Notes: a model not told the origin generated them from the letters alone. 64,000 nucleotides of DNA from Stenotrophomonas mori (GCF_023556335.1 NZ_JAIKTS010000001.1:1302001-1366000); one strand, 5' to 3'. Shown: positions 45,896-55,954, counted from the stretch's first letter. A program made the numbers and translations.

Positions 45896-46531
45896 TCAAA
45901 CCGGCAGGTCGCGCAGCTTCTTTTCCTGGTCGGTGAGGCTGCGGATGAAACCCGGATTGCGGAAGATGCGGTTGCCGTAATCCTCGATGGCCTTGCCGTC
46001 CTTCGGCAGCGGAATGCCGAGCGCTTCCAGGCGCCAGATGATCGGCGCCATCGCGCAGTCGGCCAGGCTCATTTCCGGATTGAGGAAGAACTTGGAGGCC
46101 TTGAACAGCGGCACCGATTGCGCGACCAGCTCCTTCAGGCGCTTGCGCGCGGCTTCGGCCTGGGTCTTGTTGCCCAGCTGGACCGCCTGCAACTGCGGCA
46201 CCCAGTCGTGCTCGATGCGCAGCATCGCCAGCCGCAACCGCGCCCGCGACAGCGGGTCCACCGGCATCAGCGGCGGGTGCGGATAGCGCTCGTCCAGGTA
46301 CTCGCTGACCACCGAAGCGGCGTACAGCACCAGCTCGCGCTCGACCAGGGTCGGCACCGAGTGGTAGGGATTCAGGTCGATCAGGTCTTCCGGCGGATTC
46401 TGCGGATCGACCGGCACCAGATCGTAGGTGACACCCTTGGCGGCCAGGACCAGCCGTACCCTGTGACACAGGACATCGTCGTTGGCCGAGAACAAGGTCA
46501 GGGTATTTCGCATACGCACACTCGCCGCCAT
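45896..46531 (-). CDS. sspA: Stringent starvation protein A (glutathione S-transferase fold)
   Basis: 211 aa. Thioredoxin-like N-terminal domain (LTLFSANDDVLCHRVRLVL, YHSVPTLVERELVLYAASVV) and an all-helical C-terminal domain. SspA binds RNA polymerase and acts in stress and starvation transcription; it has the GST fold but no transferase activity in E. coli. GGAGAG stands 6 nt before ATG 46531. Follows petC, the usual order in this lineage. Confidence 0.92.
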   Translation of the reverse strand: MAASVRMRNTLTLFSANDDVLCHRVRLVLAAKGVTYDLVPVDPQNPPEDLIDLNPYHSVPTLVERELVLYAASVVSEYLDERYPHPPLMPVDPLSRARLRLAMLRIEHDWVPQLQAVQLGNKTQAEAARKRLKELVAQSVPLFKASKFFLNPEMSLADCAMAPIIWRLEALGIPLPKDGKAIEDYGNRIFRNPGFIRSLTDQEKKLRDLPV

Positions 46532-46680
46532 CAAGGGCTCTCCAACGGCTGGAATCCGCCAGCCTTACGGCTCCGCGGGCCCAGCGCCCACGGTCGCCAC
46601 CTTTCTCAGTGTGCAGCCAGCCGGCGCCGATGCCAAGTACCCGCCGCTCCCGGCGCGGGAGCGGCCCGGGACCGGCCCCG

Positions 46681-47421
46681 TCAGTCCACGTCCTTCCAGT
46701 ACTCGTTCTTGAGCAGGTAGGCCAGGAAGGCCAGCAGCGCCAGGAACAGCATCACCCACAGTCCCATCGCCTGCCGCTTGAGGATCGCCGGCTCGCCGGC
46801 GTACTCCAGGAAATTGGTGATGTCGCGGACCGTCCGGTCGAACTCCGCCGGCGCCACCCGCCCCGGCGTGGCCACCTTCAAGCGCTCCGGGTGGCGCTCC
46901 CCGGCGACGTCGGGTTCGCCCAGCTCGGCATGCTGCAGGCCCTGCAGCTCCCACAGCGGATTGGGCATGGAGGCATTGGGGAACAGCTTGTTGTTCCAGC
47001 CCAGCGGACGCGTCGGGTCGATGTAGAACGACTTGAGGTAGGTATAGATCCAGTCGCTGCCGCGCACCCGCGAGATCAGGCTCAGGTCCGGCGGCATCTT
47101 GCCGAACCATTTGTCGCCCTGCTCCTTGGTCATCGCCACCTGGATCTGCTCGCCGATCTTGGCGCCGGTGAAGTTCAGGCTCTCCATCACCTGCTCCTCG
47201 CTCAGCCCCAGGTCGGCGGCCATGCGCGAATAGCGCAGGTATTTCAGCGAGTGGCAACCCGAGCAGTAGTTCATGTAGGCCTGCGCGCCCCGCTGCAGCG
47301 AGGCCTGGTCGCCCAGGTCGTTGCCCGCCTGCAGCGTCTCGCCGGACGCGGCCAGCGCGGTGGCGGCGGACAGGAGGGCGGCAGCGGCCGTCGCCAGCAC
47401 GGCGGTCCATTTCTTAGTCAT
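46681..47421 (-). CDS. petC: Ubiquinol-cytochrome c reductase, cytochrome c1
   Basis: 246 aa. Signal peptide about 1-25, haem c motif CSGCHSLKYLRYSR (about 52-65), NPLWELQG and a C-terminal membrane anchor (AMGLWVMLFLALLAFLAYLL). The axial Met is expected in the mid-protein stretch around NASMPNP. Passes electrons from the Rieske centre to soluble cytochrome c. Start overlaps petB by 8 bp. Confidence 0.95.
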   Translation of the reverse strand: MTKKWTAVLATAAAALLSAATALAASGETLQAGNDLGDQASLQRGAQAYMNYCSGCHSLKYLRYSRMAADLGLSEEQVMESLNFTGAKIGEQIQVAMTKEQGDKWFGKMPPDLSLISRVRGSDWIYTYLKSFYIDPTRPLGWNNKLFPNASMPNPLWELQGLQHAELGEPDVAGERHPERLKVATPGRVAPAEFDRTVRDITNFLEYAGEPAILKRQAMGLWVMLFLALLAFLAYLLKNEYWKDVD

Positions 47422-48676
47422 GCGTCGTCACCCGATCCGGCACTGCCTTGGACGTGTCCATGCGGGTCCACACCGGCATGGTCAGGAAGAAAAGGAAGTA
47501 ATAGGCGGTCAGGACCCGGCCGACGATGGTCTCCACCGGGTCGGTTCCCGGACCGGCACCGATCTTGCCCAGGTACACGAAGCTGAAAGCGAAGCCGAAC
47601 AGCAGCACCTTGGAGAGCATTCCGCGGTAGCGGTAGGACTTGACCCGGGCGCGGTCCAGCCAGGGCAGCGCGAACAGGATCATGATCGCGCCGAACATCA
47701 CCATCACCCCGCCCAGCTTGTCCGGCACGACCCGCAGCATCGCGTAGTACGGCGTGTAGTACCACACCGGCTTGATGTGCTCGGGGGTGACCAGGCGGTT
47801 GGCCTCGGTGAAGTTGTCGTGCTCGAGGAACCAGCCGCCCAGCGCCGGCACGAAGAAGATGATGAAGGCCGCGATGACCATCATCGCCAGCACGTAGAAA
47901 CTGTCCTTGACCGTGTAGTACGGGTGGAAGGGAACGCCGTCGGCCGGCGCGTTCGGTGACCAGCGGTTGCCCCGCGGCCCCTTCTTGATCTCCACGCCGT
48001 CGGGGTTGTTGGAGCCGACCTCGTGCAGCGCCCCCAGGTGCAGCACCACCAGCAGCAGCAGCACCAGCGGCACCGCGATCACGTGCAGCGCGAAGAAGCG
48101 GTTGAGCGTGGCATCGGACGGCAGGTAGTCGCCCATGATCCACTCGGTGAGGCCGCCGCCGATCACCGGGATGGCGCCAAACAGCGAAATGATGACCTTC
48201 GCCCCCCAGAACGACATCTGCCCCCACGGCAGCACGTAGCCCATGAAAGCCTCGGCCATCAGCGCCAGGTAGATCAGCATGCCCAGGATCCACACCAGCT
48301 CGCGCGGCCGCTGGTAGGAGCCGTACATCAGACCGCGGAACATGTGCAGGTAGACGACGATGAAGAACAGCGAGGCGCCGGTGCTGTGCATGTAGCGGAT
48401 CAGCCAGCCCCACTCGACGTCGCGCATGATGTACTCGACCGAGGCGAAGGCCTCGGCCGCGCTCGGCTTGTAGTGCATCGTCAGGAAGATGCCGGTGACG
48501 ATCTGGTTGACCAGGATCACCAGTGACAGCACGCCGAAGATGTACCAGATGTTGAAGTTCTTCGGCGCGTAGTACTCGGTCATGTGCTTCCGGTACATCG
48601 GCACCAGCGCCGGTGCACGGTCGTTGACCCAGCCCATCACGCCGTTGGCGGCACGCACGAGGATGTTGTCAGCCAT
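47414..48676 (-). CDS. petB: Ubiquinol-cytochrome c reductase, cytochrome b
   Basis: 420 aa, eight transmembrane helices. Haem-ligand His pairs lie in helices B (YMHSTGASLFFIVVYLHMFRG) and D (FALHVIAVPLVLLLLVVLHLG); the quinol-oxidation PEW-type motif appears near IKPVWYYTPYYAMLR (PVW). Full length, not split. Core of the proton-pumping bc1 complex with petA and petC; 2 bp after petA. Confidence 0.96.
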   Translation of the reverse strand: MADNILVRAANGVMGWVNDRAPALVPMYRKHMTEYYAPKNFNIWYIFGVLSLVILVNQIVTGIFLTMHYKPSAAEAFASVEYIMRDVEWGWLIRYMHSTGASLFFIVVYLHMFRGLMYGSYQRPRELVWILGMLIYLALMAEAFMGYVLPWGQMSFWGAKVIISLFGAIPVIGGGLTEWIMGDYLPSDATLNRFFALHVIAVPLVLLLLVVLHLGALHEVGSNNPDGVEIKKGPRGNRWSPNAPADGVPFHPYYTVKDSFYVLAMMVIAAFIIFFVPALGGWFLEHDNFTEANRLVTPEHIKPVWYYTPYYAMLRVVPDKLGGVMVMFGAIMILFALPWLDRARVKSYRYRGMLSKVLLFGFAFSFVYLGKIGAGPGTDPVETIVGRVLTAYYFLFFLTMPVWTRMDTSKAVPDRVTTHD

Positions 48677-48678
48677 GA

Positions 48679-49299
48679 TTACGCCGCCCCCTCAGGATCG
48701 ACACCGATGACGATGGTGTTGTCGTCGGCGTAGTGGTGTGGTGGCACGACCAGGTTGGTCGGCGCCGGCACGCCCTGGAAGACGCGGCCGGCCATGTCGA
48801 AGCGCGATTTGTGGCAGGGGCAGAAGTAGCCGCCCTTCCATTCCGTGTCGTAGGGCTCGGGCTTGATCTCGGCGGCCATTTCCGGCGAGCAGCCCAGGTG
48901 GGTGCACAGGCCCACCAGCACCGAGATGTCCGGCTTGATCGAGCGCAGCTCGGGGTTGGCCTTGCGCACGTAGTCCGGCTGCTGGTCGGCGTTCTCGGAC
49001 TTGGGATCGCGCAGGCGCCCGTCCAGGGTCGGCAGCGCGTCGAGCACGGCCTTGGAGCGCTTGACGATCCAGATCGGCTGGCCACGCCACTCCAGGATCA
49101 GGCGTTGCCCGTCCTGCAGGGCGCTGATGTCGGCATTGACCGGCGCGCCGGCCAGCTGCGCACGGGCGCTGGGGTTCCACGACTTGATGAAAGGGACCGC
49201 TGCGAAACCTGCTCCGACTGCTCCGACCACGGCCGTGGTCGCCGTCAGGAAACGCCGGCGCCCGGCATTGACTGGCTCGTTTACCCCATCGTTGGCCAT
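48679..49299 (-). CDS. petA: Ubiquinol-cytochrome c reductase, Rieske iron-sulfur subunit
   Basis: 206 aa. Twin-arginine type start (GRRRFLTATTAVVGAVGAGF), then the cluster-binding loops CTHLGC and CPCHKSRFDMAGRV with two Cys and two His plus the disulfide pair. First gene of petABC. The twin Arg supports Tat export of the folded Fe-S protein. Confidence 0.96.
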   Translation of the reverse strand: MANDGVNEPVNAGRRRFLTATTAVVGAVGAGFAAVPFIKSWNPSARAQLAGAPVNADISALQDGQRLILEWRGQPIWIVKRSKAVLDALPTLDGRLRDPKSENADQQPDYVRKANPELRSIKPDISVLVGLCTHLGCSPEMAAEIKPEPYDTEWKGGYFCPCHKSRFDMAGRVFQGVPAPTNLVVPPHHYADDNTIVIGVDPEGAA

Positions 49300-49467
49300 T
49301 CGGCACTCCGATATTGTTTAGGTGGCTTGCGGCTGCCTGCGGCCAGCGGAACCCGACCGCTCGGAATGGAACTTTCGCGAGTCTAGCTGAACGATCAGCC
49401 GCCGCACAACGCGATGAAACACAAGTCAATGACGTTTGTCACGCGACAGCGCAGCACGACCGGAACG

Positions 49468-50361
49468 TTACTGCCGCGAGCCCAGTTCGCCGCGGTAGCG
49501 CTCGGCCAGCTGCGCGACGCGCCGCACGTAGTACCGGGTTTCGCTGTAGGGGGGAACGCCGCCATGGCGGTCCACGGCGCCCTCGCCGGCGTTGTACCCG
49601 GCCGCGGCCAGGGTCAGGTCGCCCTTGAAGCGGCGCAGCAGCCACGACAGGTACTGCACGCCGCCGCGGATGTTCTGCCCGGCATCGTAGGCGTCGCTGA
49701 CGCCGAACCGCGCCGCGGTGGGCGGCATCAGCTGCATCAGGCCCTGCGCACCGGCACGGCTGAGCGCGGACGGGTTGTAGGCCGATTCGGCATGGATCAC
49801 CGCTCTCACCACCGCTTCTTCGACGCCGAACTCGCGCGCCGCCGCGGCGATCTCCTCGCGGAAGGCGGTGGTGTTCAGGCGCACGCTGCCGAAATCCACC
49901 CCCGGGGCGGCACCGCAGGCGTAGCAGCGCTCGATGAAGCTGTAGCGGATGGTGCGGACCGCGCCGAGGCTGGCGACCTGTGCCGGGCGCGCGCTGGTGT
50001 AGTGGCGCACCCCGTCCTGCATGTAGGAGTAGACCTGGCCGCTGACCAGCCGGCTGCTGCCGCGCGGCGCGGCGGCGCGCGGCACTGCCGGGGTATCCGC
50101 CCGCGCCGCGGCGGTGCCGGCGGTCCGCACCGCCGCTGCCGGCGCCACGGCGGGCACGGGCGCAGACGCCACCGCCGGCCGTGCTGCCCGGCCGGCGTCG
50201 CGGCTGTAGGCGATGGTGCTGCAGCGGGCACCGGGCACCCGCTTGCTGACATAGCTGGTGACCCCGTCCGCCCCGGCACACTTGTACAGGGTGCCGGCGC
50301 TGGCCGGCGCAACCGCCAGCGCAGCGATGACGATCGCCATTGTCCCCAGTCTCCCCTTCAT
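49468..50361 (-). CDS. Lytic transglycosylase with N-terminal DUF4124-like segment
   Basis: About 297 aa. Signal peptide about 1-22, a short DUF4124-like stretch ([17 protein letters not shown]), an Ala/Pro linker (50-100), and an SLT domain from about 175: [20 protein letters not shown] with the catalytic Glu, [32 protein letters not shown] and [12 protein letters not shown]. Cleaves peptidoglycan between MurNAc and GlcNAc in the periplasm. ATG 50340, seven codons later, has a better ribosome-binding site and still leaves a signal peptide. Confidence 0.9.
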   Translation of the reverse strand: MKGRLGTMAIVIAALAVAPASAGTLYKCAGADGVTSYVSKRVPGARCSTIAYSRDAGRAARPAVASAPVPAVAPAAAVRTAGTAAARADTPAVPRAAAPRGSSRLVSGQVYSYMQDGVRHYTSARPAQVASLGAVRTIRYSFIERCYACGAAPGVDFGSVRLNTTAFREEIAAAAREFGVEEAVVRAVIHAESAYNPSALSRAGAQGLMQLMPPTAARFGVSDAYDAGQNIRGGVQYLSWLLRRFKGDLTLAAAGYNAGEGAVDRHGGVPPYSETRYYVRRVAQLAERYRGELGSRQ

Positions 50362-50519
50362 GGGCGCGAGTGTCCCAGCTTCACCGGGGCTTGCCAAGCC
50401 GGCACCGCCACGGCCCCTGCCCGGCCGGCGGCCCGGCAGGCAGGCCGCCGGCGCGGACGGCACCGGAAGTGCGGGTAGAATTGCCGCCCTCCTCCCGCCA
50501 CCCGAATGGATTGAGCGCC

Positions 50520-52001
50520 ATGACCGGGACGCCAGACGTCTGCCCTGCCCCCGCCACGAGCGAGACCCCGCTCGTCGCCCTGCCCACCGCCCCGCACCGG
50601 CACGACCCGGCGCCGGACCGCGCCGGCGGCTCCCGCGCGGTCCGCGGCAAGCTCTACATCAAGACCCACGGTTGCCAGATGAACGAGTACGACTCGGCCA
50701 AGATGGCCGACGTGCTGGCGGCTGCCGAGGGCCTGGAGCTGACCGACGACCCCGCCGAAGCGGACGTCGTGCTGGTCAACACCTGCTCGATCCGCGAGAA
50801 GGCGCAGGAAAAGGTGTTCAGCCAGCTCGGCCGCTGGAAGGCGCTCAAGGCCGGCGGCCGCGACGTCATCATCGGCGTCGGCGGCTGCGTCGCCTCGCAG
50901 GAGGGCGAGGCCATCGTCAAGCGCGCGCCCTACGTGGACCTGGTGTTCGGCCCGCAGACCCTGCACCGGCTGCCCGAGCTGATCCGCGCCCGCCGCGAGC
51001 AGAACCGGCCGCAGGTGGACATCAGCTTCCCCGAGATCGAGAAGTTCGACCGCCTTCCCGAGCCGCGCGCCGAGGGCCCCTCGGCGTTCGTCTCGATCAT
51101 GGAAGGCTGTTCCAAGTACTGCTCGTTCTGCGTGGTGCCCTACACCCGCGGCACCGAGGTCAGCCGCCCGTTCGAGGACGTGGTGGTCGAATGCGCCCAG
51201 CTGGCCGCGCAGGGCGTGCGCGAGATCAACCTGCTCGGGCAGAACGTCAACGCCTACCGCGGCCCGTATGGCGACGGTGCGTGCGAGGGGCTTGACCCGA
51301 GCGAACAGCACTATGCGGACCTGGGCCTGCTGATCCGCACCCTCGCCGAGATCGACGGCATCGGCCGCATCCGCTTCACCACCTCGCACCCGCTGGAGTT
51401 CTCCGACTCGCTGGTGGACGCCTACCGCGACGTGCCCAAGCTGGCGAACTACCTGCACCTGCCGGTGCAGGCCGGCAGCGACCGCGTGCTCAGCGCGATG
51501 AAGCGCGGCTACACCGCGCTGGAATTCAAGGCCAAGATCCGCAAGCTGCGCGCGGTGCGCCCGGACATCGCGATCAGTTCGGACTTCATCGTCGGCTTCC
51601 CCGGCGAGACCGAGGCGGATTTCGAGAAGACCATGAAGCTGATCGAGGATGTCGGTTTCGACCAGAGCTTCTCCTTCATCTATTCGCGCCGCCCCGGCAC
51701 CCCCGCCGCCGACCTGGAGGACACCACCAGCGAGGCCGAAAAGCACGCGCGGCTGTCGCGGCTGCAGGCGCACATCAACGAGCATGCCGCGGGCATCTCG
51801 CGCGCGATGGTGGGCAGCGTGCAGTCGGTGCTGGTCGAAGGCCCCTCGCGCAAGAACCCGGACGAACTGACCGGCAAGACCGAGAACATGCGTTCGGTGA
51901 ACTTCCCCGGGCACCCGCGGATGATCGGCCAGTTCGTCGACGTGGTGATCACCGAGGCGCTGACCAATTCGCTGCGCGGGCGCATCGCCACGCGGGAGTA
52001 A
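50520..52001 (+). CDS. miaB: tRNA-2-methylthio-N6-dimethylallyladenosine synthase
   Basis: 493 aa. The N-terminal UPF0004 domain ([50 protein letters not shown]) carries the first Fe-S Cys trio; the radical-SAM core has the [15 protein letters not shown] set (about 198-212); a TRAM domain ends the protein ([18 protein letters not shown]). Adds the methylthio group at A37 of tRNAs. The first ~40 residues are a variable extension. A phoH-ybeY-corC block lies further downstream after an unrelated exporter operon. Confidence 0.95.
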   Translation: MTGTPDVCPAPATSETPLVALPTAPHRHDPAPDRAGGSRAVRGKLYIKTHGCQMNEYDSAKMADVLAAAEGLELTDDPAEADVVLVNTCSIREKAQEKVFSQLGRWKALKAGGRDVIIGVGGCVASQEGEAIVKRAPYVDLVFGPQTLHRLPELIRARREQNRPQVDISFPEIEKFDRLPEPRAEGPSAFVSIMEGCSKYCSFCVVPYTRGTEVSRPFEDVVVECAQLAAQGVREINLLGQNVNAYRGPYGDGACEGLDPSEQHYADLGLLIRTLAEIDGIGRIRFTTSHPLEFSDSLVDAYRDVPKLANYLHLPVQAGSDRVLSAMKRGYTALEFKAKIRKLRAVRPDIAISSDFIVGFPGETEADFEKTMKLIEDVGFDQSFSFIYSRRPGTPAADLEDTTSEAEKHARLSRLQAHINEHAAGISRAMVGSVQSVLVEGPSRKNPDELTGKTENMRSVNFPGHPRMIGQFVDVVITEALTNSLRGRIATRE

Positions 52002-52239
52002 GCCGCGCCCTGCCAGGCCCGCTCCGGCGGGGCGTCGCTGGCCAGTTCCTGGCCACCCGGCGCGGCGCCTTGCAGCGCAAGGGCTGCCGCGACTTGTCCA
52101 CAGGCCCGCGCACCCGTCATCCACAGCCACTGTGGATACGCCGGCACGGCCTGGGACAGAGCCCCGCCACATCCCCGGACGCCTGGCCGCACAGGGCCGG
52201 CACGCGGCCATCCGGTGTGGAGAAGCGTGCGCCGCGCCG
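52002..52239. other. Spacer with a cluster of DnaA-box-like nonamers and a TGTGGAT palindrome
   Basis: Four sites differ by one base from TTATCCACA: TTGTCCACA (52094-52102), TCATCCACA (52117-52125), GTATCCACA on the minus strand (52131-52139) and TTCTCCACA on the minus strand (52216-52224). The middle two form the perfect palindrome ATCCACA-gccac-TGTGGAT (52119-52137), which could also be a hairpin behind miaB. No replication gene is nearby. Confidence 0.45.
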
Positions 52240-53328
52240 TCAGTCCAGCCGCTTGCGGAACCGCAGGATCGCGCCGGCCATCATCACCGCACTGAAGGCC
52301 AGCAGCGCCAGCGCGTCCGGCCACAGTTCCCACAGGCTCGCGCCACGCAGCATCACCCCGCGGATCAGGCGCAGGAAATGCGTCAACGGCAGCACCTCGG
52401 CCAGCCACTGCACCGCACGCGGCATGCCGGCGAACGGGAACATGAAGCCGGACAGCAGGATCGAGGGCAGGAACAGGAAGAACGTCATCTGCATCGCCTG
52501 GAACTGCGACTGGGCACCGGTGGAGACCAACAGGCCCAGCGCCAGGTTGGCGACGATCAGCAGCCCGGCGGCGAGGAAGACATCCAGCAGGCTGCCGCCC
52601 AGCGGCACGTGGAACAGCCAGGCGCCCAGCGCCAGCACCATGCCGGTCTGCACCAGGCCGACAACCACGTAGGGAACGACCTTGCCGACCATCAGCTCGG
52701 CGCTGCTCAGCGGCGTGGCGATCAGCAGCTCCATGTTGCCGCGCTCGCGTTCGCGCACGATCGCCACCGCAGTGAACAGCACCATCGTCATGGTCAGGAT
52801 CACGCCCACCAGCCCCGGCACGATGTTGGTCGCCGAACTGCGCTGCGGGTTGTAGAAGCTGACCAGGGTGATCGCACCGCTTGCCAGCGGATCGGAGCCT
52901 GCACTGTCCAGCGGCATCCGCGCCAGCTGCGCCGCCGCGCTCTGCACCGCGTTGTCGCTGCCGTCGACCAGGATCTGCAGCGCCTCGCGGCCCTCCGCGC
53001 GGCGCCGCTCGTAGTCGGGCGGGATCACGATGCCGATGCTGATTTCGCCGCGCCGCATCGCGTCCACCAGTTGCTGCGGCGTGGCCGCCTCCAGCGTCGG
53101 GGAGACCACGCCGGTGGCCACGATGTCGCGCGCCAGCACCCGCGACGCCGAGGTGCGTGCCTGGTCGGCGATGCCGGCGGACAGGTCGCGCAGGTTGGTG
53201 TTGATCGCATAGCCGAACAGCAGCAGCTGCATCACCGGGATGCCGATGATCATCGCCAGGGTGATGCGGTCGCGCCGCATCTGCCGCAGCTCCTTGACCA
53301 TCACCCCGAGCAGGCGGCGCAGCTTCAT
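52240..53328 (-). CDS. ABC-2 type transporter permease (YhhJ/YbhR-like)
   Basis: 362 aa. One N-terminal helix (about 20-40, LAMIIGIPVMQLLLFGYAI), a large periplasmic domain (about 45-165) and five C-terminal helices (VPGLVGVILTMTMVLFTAVAI, LPSILLSGFMFPFAGMPRAVQ, LTHFLRLIRGVMLRGASL). The ERERGNMELLIATPLSSAELMVGK stretch is the EAA-like cytoplasmic contact. Start overlaps the ATPase stop by 4 bp. Enterobacterial YbhFSR has two permeases; here only one, so it should act as a homodimer. Confidence 0.9.
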   Translation of the reverse strand: MKLRRLLGVMVKELRQMRRDRITLAMIIGIPVMQLLLFGYAINTNLRDLSAGIADQARTSASRVLARDIVATGVVSPTLEAATPQQLVDAMRRGEISIGIVIPPDYERRRAEGREALQILVDGSDNAVQSAAAQLARMPLDSAGSDPLASGAITLVSFYNPQRSSATNIVPGLVGVILTMTMVLFTAVAIVRERERGNMELLIATPLSSAELMVGKVVPYVVVGLVQTGMVLALGAWLFHVPLGGSLLDVFLAAGLLIVANLALGLLVSTGAQSQFQAMQMTFFLFLPSILLSGFMFPFAGMPRAVQWLAEVLPLTHFLRLIRGVMLRGASLWELWPDALALLAFSAVMMAGAILRFRKRLD

Positions 53329-54296
53329 GCCCCCTCCCCGCCGGCCACCGGCTTCCGGCGCGTCGCGGCGACGAACACGTCCTCCAGGCTCGCCGCCTGC
53401 GGATGCATGCGCGCGGGGATGCCCGCCGCCCGCAGCGCATCGGCCAGCGACGTCGGGTTCCCGCCCTCGTCCAGCAGCACGCGCAGGCTGTTGCCGATCT
53501 GCGCCACGCTGACCACGCCCGCACAGGCCGACAGCGCCCTTGCCGCCTGCCGCGGGCGGTCGGCATCGACCACCAGCATGCGCCCCTCCAGCCGGGCGGT
53601 GAGTTCGGCCGGCGTGCCGTCGGCCACCAGCACGCCGCGGTCGAGGATGGCGATGCGGTGGCAGCGCTCGGCCTCGTCCATGTAGTGCGTGGAGACCAGC
53701 AGCGTGGTGCCGGCATCGGCCAGTTCGAAGAGCTTCTCCCAGAAATCGCGGCGCGATTCCGGGTCCACCGCGCTGGTGGGTTCGTCCAGGAACAGCAGTT
53801 CGGGCTCATGGATCACCGCCGCGGCCAGGGCCAGGCGCTGCTTCTGGCCGCCGCTCATGGTGCCGGCCAGCTGCTTTTGCCGGTCCTGGAAATGGTATTG
53901 CTCGACCAGCTCGTCGATGCGCCGCCGCGCCTGCGCCTTGGGCAGGTCGTGCACCGCGGCCAGGAACTCCAGGTTCTCGCGCACGCTGAGGTCGTCGAAC
54001 AGCGAGAACTTCTGGGTCATGTAGCCGATGCGGCTGCGCAGCGCCTCGGCCTGCTCGGGAATGCGCAGGCCGAGCACCTCGATCCGCCCCGCGCTGGGGG
54101 TGAGCAGGCCGCACAGCATGCGGATGGTGGTGGACTTGCCCGAGCCGTTCGGGCCGAGGAAGCCATAGACATGCCGGCGCGGCACCTCCAGGTCCACGCC
54201 GTCCACCGCCGTGAGCGTGCCGAAGCGCTTGCTCAGGCCACGCGCGCGGATCGCGACGTCGTCGGCTTCCACCGCGGCGGGCTCAGTGCGCGGCAT
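53325..54296 (-). CDS. ABC transporter ATP-binding protein
   Basis: 323 aa. Walker A GPNGSGKST (about 48-56), Q-loop, signature MSGGQKQRLALAAAV, Walker B LLFLDEPTSAVDPESRRDFW and the H-loop VSTHYMDEAERC. A C-terminal ~80-residue DUF4162-type domain follows. Drives the permease encoded after it; substrate unknown, probably drugs or lipophilic compounds given the TetR/HlyD context. Overlaps the membrane fusion gene by 14 bp. Confidence 0.93.
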   Translation of the reverse strand: MPRTEPAAVEADDVAIRARGLSKRFGTLTAVDGVDLEVPRRHVYGFLGPNGSGKSTTIRMLCGLLTPSAGRIEVLGLRIPEQAEALRSRIGYMTQKFSLFDDLSVRENLEFLAAVHDLPKAQARRRIDELVEQYHFQDRQKQLAGTMSGGQKQRLALAAAVIHEPELLFLDEPTSAVDPESRRDFWEKLFELADAGTTLLVSTHYMDEAERCHRIAILDRGVLVADGTPAELTARLEGRMLVVDADRPRQAARALSACAGVVSVAQIGNSLRVLLDEGGNPTSLADALRAAGIPARMHPQAASLEDVFVAATRRKPVAGGEGA

Positions 54297-55239
54297 CGGC
54301 CAGCACCTGCACCGGCGCCCCCACCGGCAGCGTCGCCGCCTCCTTGCCGAGGCTGATCTCGGCCAGGTAGCTCAGGCGTTCGGCGTCCTGTCCGGTCAAG
54401 GCGAAATACGGGGTGAACACCGGCTCGCTGCGGATCATCCGCACGCGGCCGTCGAACACCGGCCCCTCCGGCTGCACCTGCACCCGCAACGCATCGCCCA
54501 CCTGCACGCGGTTGCGCAGCGCCTGCGGCAGGTAGACGCGCGCATAGGGCGCCTCGCCCACCAGCAGGACCGCCAGCGGCGCGCCGGTGGCCGGCTGGTC
54601 CCCGAGTTTGTAGGGAAGGCTGTCGATGCGGCCGGCGCGCGGTGCGACCAGCGCCAGCTTGTCCAGCACCACCGACTGCACCGTCGCACTGGCCCTGGCC
54701 GACGCCAGTGCGGCCTCGCCCTGCGCCAGCTGCTCGCTGCGGCTGCCATGCAGCAGTTCGTCCAGCGCCGCCGTGGCCTGCCGCACCTGCGCCTGCGCGC
54801 TCTGCGCGGCGGCCCGGGCACGGTCCAGCTCGGCGGCCGCCACCAGCCGCTGCCCGGACAGCGGCTGCAACCGTGCGTGGTAGGCCTTGGCCTCCTGCGC
54901 CTGCGCCTGCGCGGCGGCCAACGCAGCGCGGGCCTGGGCGATGTCCTCCGCACGCGGCCCGTGGCGCAGCTCCAGGAGCGCGGCGTCGCGCTGCGCTTCC
55001 TGCGCCTGCAGCGCTTCCAGCTGCGAGCGCACCTGGGCCGGTTCGAGCTGCATCAACGGCGCGCCGGCGGCGACCTGCTGGCCTTCGCGCACGTCGATGC
55101 GCACGATGCGTTCGGATACCGGCGCCGGCACCGTCACCCGGTCCCATTCCAGGGTGCCCAGCGCCTGCGGCGCCTGCCACGAGCACCCCGCCAGCAGCGT
55201 CGCCAGCAGTAGCGCGCCGGCCCAGCCTCGGTCATTCAT
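54283..55239 (-). CDS. HlyD-family membrane fusion lipoprotein (YbhG-like)
   Basis: 318 aa. Lipoprotein signal ATLLAGC (lipid on Cys19), biotinyl-lipoyl half-motif (RIVRIDVREGQQVAAGAPLM), a long coiled-coil hairpin (about 75-190, Ala/Gln/Glu-rich, with YHARLQPLSGQRLV in the middle) and the second lipoyl half and barrel domain (VVAPRAGRIDSLPYKLGD). Bridges inner-membrane exporter and an outer-membrane channel. GGAG stands before ATG 55239, which overlaps the TetR stop by 8 bp. Confidence 0.9.
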   Translation of the reverse strand: MNDRGWAGALLLATLLAGCSWQAPQALGTLEWDRVTVPAPVSERIVRIDVREGQQVAAGAPLMQLEPAQVRSQLEALQAQEAQRDAALLELRHGPRAEDIAQARAALAAAQAQAQEAKAYHARLQPLSGQRLVAAAELDRARAAAQSAQAQVRQATAALDELLHGSRSEQLAQGEAALASARASATVQSVVLDKLALVAPRAGRIDSLPYKLGDQPATGAPLAVLLVGEAPYARVYLPQALRNRVQVGDALRVQVQPEGPVFDGRVRMIRSEPVFTPYFALTGQDAERLSYLAEISLGKEAATLPVGAPVQVLADAAH

Positions 55240-55954
55240 GTCCCAGCTCCAGTCCACGCGTCAACAACGCCAGGGCGTGCCGCTGCACCGCCTCGGCTCC
55301 CAGGTCCCCGGCACCGAACAGCTGCTGCCAGATCGGCGCGCTGGCCAGCGGGAACATCGTCAGCCCCACCAGCGACACCACCATCAACCGCGGGTCCAGG
55401 TCCGGGTTGAGCCGCCCGGCCCGCTGCGCGGCGGCGAAGCGCTCCACCAGCAGGTGCGGCAGCATCGGGCCGATCCGTTCGATCATCACGCTGCGCAGGG
55501 CACCGCCCTCGCAGAGGATTTCCCGCACCCACAGTGTCGGCAACCACGGATGGGCCGCCACCGCCCGCGTGATCCCGGCAACGAAACCGGCCACCAGGGT
55601 GGCCACGTCGCTGTCCGCCCCCCCCACCCCGGCATGCACCTGGGCCATCACCGGCCACAGCCGCTCGGCCACCACCGCCTGCTGCAGCTGTCCCTTGTCG
55701 CCGTAGTAGTAGTGGACCAGCGCCGGCGTCACCCCGGCGCGGCGGGCGATGTCGCGCAGCGAGGTGGCGCCGATGCCCTGGGCGGCGAAGCAGGCCAGGG
55801 CGGCGTCCAGCAACCGTTCGCGAAGGTCGATGGCATCGGCGCCGGGGCGCCGTCCCGGTGTGCGCCTGCGGGGCGTGCGGGACGCCGGACCGGCCGGCGC
55901 CTTCGTCGTGGTGCCGGGGCCGGCCGTGGGTTTCCTGGAGTTGGGTCGCTTCAT
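55232..55954 (-). CDS. TetR-family repressor of the exporter operon (CecR/YbiH-like)
   Basis: 240 aa. A basic, proline-rich N-terminal tail (about 1-38), then the TetR DNA-binding domain (about 40-88: RERLLDAALACFAAQGIGATSLRDIARRAGVTPALVHYYYGDK) and a C-terminal ligand domain with EILCEGGALRSVMIERIGPML and LVGLTMFPLASAPIW. First gene of tetR-hlyD-ATPase-permease, the order of the enterobacterial cecR-ybhGFSR system. An AT-rich palindrome directly upstream is a likely operator. Confidence 0.9.
   Translation of the reverse strand: MKRPNSRKPTAGPGTTTKAPAGPASRTPRRRTPGRRPGADAIDLRERLLDAALACFAAQGIGATSLRDIARRAGVTPALVHYYYGDKGQLQQAVVAERLWPVMAQVHAGVGGADSDVATLVAGFVAGITRAVAAHPWLPTLWVREILCEGGALRSVMIERIGPMLPHLLVERFAAAQRAGRLNPDLDPRLMVVSLVGLTMFPLASAPIWQQLFGAGDLGAEAVQRHALALLTRGLELGHE

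Noticed and set aside
52094-52224. Chromosomal replication origin at the DnaA-box-like cluster
   Set aside because: No dnaA, dnaN, gyrB, rpmH or parAB gene is near and there is no AT-rich unwinding region.
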